NCBI GenBank assembly: GCA_943914435.1
Contig: CALUBY010000048.1
Span: 1-6,338, forward strand
DNA from: an uncultured bacterium
GTDB taxonomy: Bacteria > Patescibacteriota > Minisyncoccia > Phycocordibacterales > Phycocordibacteraceae
Length of the DNA: 6,338 bases
Direction: 5' to 3'
This document shows positions 1-6,000 of this stretch, piece after piece. Both the position numbers and the translations under genes were made by a program. The notes below the pieces were generated by a model. It was not told the DNA's origin and did not search any database. It saw only the letters and a list, made by a program, of their open reading frames with translations. The number at the start of each line of letters is the position of its first letter. Positions within the stretch are counted from its first letter, which is position 1.

Positions 1-3000
1 ATATCTGAACGACCACCACCGCCAGCGCCACCAGACCCCCCCGCACCACCTCCACCCGGACGTACCGTAAGATCTTCCTCCGCAATGACGGAAACATCGG
101 CTTCGGCATAGCCAGCTCCTCCTCCGCCATAACTTGATGCCGCACCACCTCCTGCGCCCCACATCTTTACACTAATCTCTGAGACGTTCTCAGGAACACT
201 GAACGTCTGATTTGATCCCGTATAGTCGTATACAACCTCAATCACATCCTCACTTGGAGGAACAAACACCTGGGTGGTCGATGTTCCTCTTGTATAGAGC
301 GCAGTACCCATATACAAACGACCGAAGCCAGCGCGAGCGAGCGGGCTCGTTGTGGTTGCGTATGCTTCAGAAAGCGCGATTGAAATACCATCAAGCGTAA
401 GCTTGTCAGTGTCGGTGTTACTTGTACCAATACCGACATTTCCTCCAGCATTAACCGCAAGATGCGTGCCGAGAGAGGAACCAATCATGAGAGATGCCTT
501 ATCATCCGGCGCATTGATTGCAAGAAGCGCAGACGGTGATGTCGTACCAATACCGACGTTTCCTCCTTCAAATATCGCAGAGTGTGCGAGGGTCGTGTAT
601 GGAGTCACCTTAAAGTTGTTGAGGTTCCAAGTAGTGTCAGCATCGTCCGCCGCTGCCTGTCCAATATTTCCGGCACCCATACCTGCCTTTCCAGCGGCCG
701 TAATGTCTGAGTCGCTCGCAGAGAGAATGAGAGTTCCGTCGCGGTATACCGTAATGTTTTCTCCAACGACACGAAGCTTCACGGTGGTTCCAGACGGGAA
801 TCCAACTGACGCGCCTGAAGCAAGTGTTGTAAACGTGCCTCCCACCTTCTTGTACAGAACAACGTTTGCTGCGGTTGCTGAGAACTTCACCATATAGAAG
901 TTGTCAGCATCCTGGATACGTGCAGCAAGGATAGCCACATCGTCCGAGCTATCTGCAGTGACAATCTCAACCGACACCTCGTAGTCAGGAGTGCCGTAGG
1001 TAGCATCAGCGGTGTAGAGCACACCCGCATCAGCAACCGTAGCCGTTACGTCAGCATATCCGGTTGTACCTGCACGCATGGTTGGACTTCCCACCTGACT
1101 TATAAGCGTCCATCCGGTACCAGTGTCCGGTGTCCAGCTTGCAAGCGTCGTGTTGCTCACAGTGTCAAAGTCATCAGAGAAGTTCACCGTGCCCACCGGA
1201 TTCACCCATGCGCTTGATCCGCCGGCCACATACAAACTCGCATTCTGTGTGCCCGTAGACGTTGTTGCGACAGCGAGCGAACCAAAGACTGAACGTGCTG
1301 CGCTAAATGTGTTTGCAACATCAAAGTCAGAGAGGATTGACCATGCACCATTTGAGCTTACACGACCACGCTCAACACCACCCGTGACGAATCCGAGAGT
1401 ATCAGTTCCTGGTCGGTAGATACCCGTGTTTGTGTCTCCTGTCCACGAGAACGAAGGCGCGGCAACGGCGTCTGTAGCAAGTCCAAGGAACTGTGTACCT
1501 GCGTCAATAGATCCCGTTGAAACGATGTTCCCGGCAACGGTCAGCTGAGCCGTTGGATTGCTTGTGCCAATACCCACAAGACCACCGTTGCTGACATAGA
1601 GATTCGACGCAGTTGACGTGCCCACAACGAACGAAGGGCCTGAGCCGCTCGGAGTAATTGAGAGGTTGCCCCAAGGGGTCGTAGTACCAATACCCACATT
1701 TCCGCTTGCCGCAAGTACAAGTTGTCCGGTGTTTGTTCCTCTCTGAAGATTGAGCGCGCCTCCAGTATCGATATACATACGCGCAGTATTGTTTCCGGCT
1801 GACTCCAACACAAATCCGTCAATGCTCGTGACTCCCGACTGATACACATGGAATCTTCCTGTTGGCGTCGTAGTTCCAATTCCAAGCCTGCCTGCGTTTG
1901 TAAGTGTCATCATAGTCGTACCTGAACCGACACCCACAGTTGCGCCGGTATTAAAGAGGAAGTTGCCGTTCTGGTTCGTTATTACAGTGGATAGAGCCGT
2001 GTTTCCTATAGAAAAGAAGAGACGGCCGCTGCGAGCAGTATCACTCGTATCAGTGTCTATATTAAGACCGTTCGCACCAGAGGACGTAACGACAAAACGA
2101 GTGTTCGGTGTTGTTGTTCCAACCCCCACATTCCCATTCGCAAGAATAGTCATTCGCGCCGTGTTTCCAGTCTCAAACTGCAGTGCATTGCTGTCATTCG
2201 TACCAAGAATGGCAGTAGTGCCAAATGAGTTTCCACCCTGCTCAAAGAATCCTGAGGCAAGTGAAGTGGTTGAAACGTTTAGCGTGTTGCCGGTCCACGT
2301 GAGTGCGTTCCCTGCAGTGATGCGGTTTGAAGGGGTGGTGTAGAACGTATTCCAGTTTGCTTGATTCGCATCGGTTGGAATGCTGTATCCCGAAGTGAAA
2401 CTAAAGACTCCGGTTCCTGAGGTATACGTAAGACCCGTTGCCGTTGAAGAGAAGAAGCCGCGCACTGTAGAAGAATCGAGCGTGAGGGCACCTGACGTAT
2501 TAAGGATACCTGTGCCCGTGAGGTCAGTGACCGTCTCTCCGTTTACGTTAATACCTGCACCAAAGGTTGCGAGACCGGAAATATTTGAGGTACCCACAAC
2601 CGTGAGCTTGCTTCCAGGCGCATCAGTACCAATTCCTACATTTCCAGAAGAAAGAATAGTGAGCTTTGCGGTGTTAGAAGGACCGATTTGCGTAGAGAGT
2701 GGAATCGCGTTCGTTATGTTTGAACCAAACGCCGATGCGTCATCGGCAGAAACCGTGTTTTCAAAGCCGAACGCAGACGCTCTGAACTCTCCCGAGACCG
2801 TATTGTTTTGACCCACCGCAGTACCATACGAAGAGCCGCTAAGGGTGTTGTTTCGTCCAGCCGCGAATGAGATGAGAGGAGACGCTGATAGTGCATTCTG
2901 GTTTCCAAGAAGTATATTGCCGTCTACGTCAGTAACCTTAAGAGAGCCATCAATAGTGACAAGTCCATTTGTTCCAATGGTCATTCTTGTTACGTCGTTC

Positions 3001-6000
3001 GTCTCAAACTCAAGATTATTGTTGTCGTTGGTACCGAGGGTCGCGGTAGTACCAAATGAGTTTCCGTCCTGCACAAAGAAGTCGCTCGAAAGAGTTCCTA
3101 TGTCTGCAGAAAGCGTACCTCCCGTCCAGGTGAGACCAGAGCCCGCAGTAATACGGGTGCTTGGATTTTCATAGAAGGAATTCCAGTTTGTTGTTGATGC
3201 GGTTGTTGGAATTTCAAATCCAGACGTGAGACTGAATACTCCTGTCGCGCTCGTGTACGTGAGACCTGTTGCGGTTGAAGAGAAGAGGCCTCGTGCGGTT
3301 GAGGAGAAGTCGCTAATAGTATTCGCGAGCTGCGTACCGGTGTGGTTTGCGCGAGCGAGATAGTAACTTCCGTCTTGACCGTTCAAGGTAACGGCATCGA
3401 GGTTAGAGAGTGAAGAGGTGGAAACGGTGAGTACGCCTCCGACGTTTGAGAGACCGCTTCCGGTGAGGTCAGTGATGGTTTCGCCGTTAACGTTTATGCC
3501 GGAATCAAAAGTGACGAGACCGGAGAATAGTCCTGTACCCGCAACAGAAAGCTTTGCATCTGGAGAGCTGACACCGATACCAACGTTGCCAGAAGCATCG
3601 ATAATCATATCCGTTCCAAGTCCGTTCGTTGCAAACGACATCGAGTGCGCCGCATTGTCGTAAATAACGCGACCATCTATTACGCCTTGCGAAGCAAAGC
3701 CGAATGCAGACAAGCCAGTAGGTCCCGCATCAAACACCACTCCCTTATTTCCTGAACCGTTACCAATAACAAGGTTATCAAGTGCGGTTCCTGCAATATC
3801 TGGAGACGAAGTGCCGATACCGACGTTACCGCTTGAGTTTATGGAGATTCCTGCAGCTCCGTTAGCGTACGTAATAAGTGTTCCTGCAGATGGATTACGT
3901 GGACCAAGCGTAAACAATCCAGCAGTGTAGTCCCAAGCGATGGTTGCACCAACTGAGTCAGATGGCGTTCCAAAGTTAATGGTGTTTGCACTTCCGTCAG
4001 GACTAAAGAGTGAGATACCGTTATCGCCGTTCTTCTCAAAAACCGCGGTCCGTGCATTCGAAGGAATTGAGGTAACACCTGAATTACTCTCAGAGACGTA
4101 CAGACGGGTAAGGTTTGATGTTGAGGTACCAATACCAACGTTACCCGTAGCTCCGTCGATTACTAAGTGTGTGGAATTGAACTCAATGTCACCCGTACCG
4201 GTTGAATTGATGTTGAGAATCTGGTTTGTGCCGAGCGAACGGATAGTATTGTATCCGATACCGATACCCTGATTAAGATTGTTCGAGCGTACGGCGAATA
4301 TGTTTGTTCCAGAAGTATTGTCGGCACTGAGTAGTGAGAGTCGTTCGGTTGGCGTCGAAGTAGCAATACCAACGTTACCTCCCGTTGTTATGGTGAAATC
4401 AGGTGAAGAAATGCTTGCTGCGTTATACCGGACACCAAAGTTTCCATCTATGCTATTTCCCAAATACCAAGAACCCGTGTTGTTGGTTATCTGCATCACA
4501 ACGTTATTTGATGCACTTCGTTGTATCTGGAATGGGATACCCGCAGCACCTCCGACGGTAAGGGTTGCTTGGGGTGTAGACGTTCCGATACCAACATTTC
4601 CTGAAGCAGTTATACGGAGTTTTTCTGTCGCGTCACTTGAAGCATCAGAGGCAGTAGCGAATACGAGATCTGCCCATCCGTTCCCAGCAATTCGCTGTGT
4701 GTAGATTCGACCAAATAGCTGGCCATTCGCACCGAACACCGATCGATCTCGGAACGCAATACCAACCTCACTTCCTGTCGTATTACGGTTACCGTAAAGC
4801 GTAATAAAGTCAGTGTCAGCACCACTTGTCTGAATGTGCAGTTTTGTTTGTGGCGTTGCCGTCCCAATCCCTACACTATCCGCGAAGTATCCTTGACCAT
4901 CTGCACGAACTCTAAAGTTCGTTGTGCCTGCAGTGACTCCCCTGAAGTAAACATTGCTCGATCCCGTTGAGTTATCCGTGATTGCCTCAAAGATTCCTGA
5001 ACCTGTAGAGTATCCCGTTCCAAGCTGGTGGCCACGGAACATGGATCCGCCTGCATTCGTTGCCGCATATACACCTCCCGCTACCGCAAGATTTTTAGTT
5101 GAGGACGTAATGGTGGTGGGTGTAGTTGTACCGATACCCACATTCCCTGCAGAAGTAATACGCATCGCTTCAGTTCCTTGGTTAACAAAGAATCCGTGTC
5201 CTCCGCTAGGACCAGATTGGAATTCCATTAAGTTGGATGACATACCGATACCATAGCGACTTCCTGTGGAGTTCGATGTGAACAAATCCCACTTAAGGTT
5301 GTTTACGCTACCAGGAGTGCTGTTGCCGTATGTTGATCCAAAAGAAACATTCAATGGGTTGGCGGTCGCTGTAGAGGCACCTATTGTTCCGAACGTCGCA
5401 TTTCCGTTTACGTTCAGTCTTCTGTCAGGTGTTGTTGTTCCAATGCCGACGTTGCCTCCTGAAATGGTTACCTGCGGAACTGTTGCTCCTCCAGAACCGA
5501 AGTGAAGTTTCGAACTCGACTGTGCGGTGCGGATAAATGCATCGTACGTGCCGGAAGCCCAAGCAGCAGGACCTGTTGCGTTTGTAGACTGTTCAATAAC
5601 AAGCCCGTTGTTCCCATTAAAGACTCCGAACACCTGGGCTACCGAAGCACCGGAGGTCACGTTGCTGTTAACAAGCCGATTAGCGACAAGCTGAGTTGCA
5701 TTACTACCCCATACATCCAACTTGAATCCTGGAGAGGTTGTGCCTACACCCACATTCCCTCCAAGGGTTGCAAGGTACGTGTTGCCGGTGGTTGTAAGCT
5801 GCGTCGTCGACGCTCCTCCATTGAACTGCTGCAGCTGGCTCCAGCTGTTTGCGGTTGTGGTACCGAATGCGAGAGAGAGGACGTTTGAAGAGATCTGGAG
5901 AGGATAGGTCGCAGAGGTGATGCGGTTTGTGTATGCCGTGTTCCAGTCTGTGGTTGATGCGGTGAGGGGGATGCTGTATCCGCTTGTTAGAGAGAAGACT

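Noticed and set aside
2709..2915. A complete trimeric autotransporter adhesin.
   Set aside because: Only head-like repeats are present; no coiled-coil stalk, neck or membrane anchor is seen, and the surrounding sequence is of the NVGIGT fibre type.
438..5762. Recurring 15-20 nt strings like accaataccgacgtttcc on the + strand, which might suggest a CRISPR array or regulatory repeats.
   Set aside because: Copies differ at synonymous positions, spacing runs from 120 to over 1000 nt, and the sequence between is coding in the same frame. They are codons of the protein motif.
5502..5888. A + strand 128-codon open frame rich in Cys and Arg.
   Set aside because: It overlaps the intact minus frame including a clear NVGVGTTSP motif and module A linker, and its composition is what out-of-frame reading gives.
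352..5907. A series of + strand open frames (for example 352-897, 1963-2343, 2380-2811, 4279-4704, 5266-5505) sharing a repeated 'VVPIPTFPP' string, which could look like a family of proline-rich proteins.
   Set aside because: They are all exactly antisense to the minus-strand gene. PIPTFPP is what the complement of GGNVGIGT translates to. They are interrupted repeatedly by stops, while the minus frame is open throughout.
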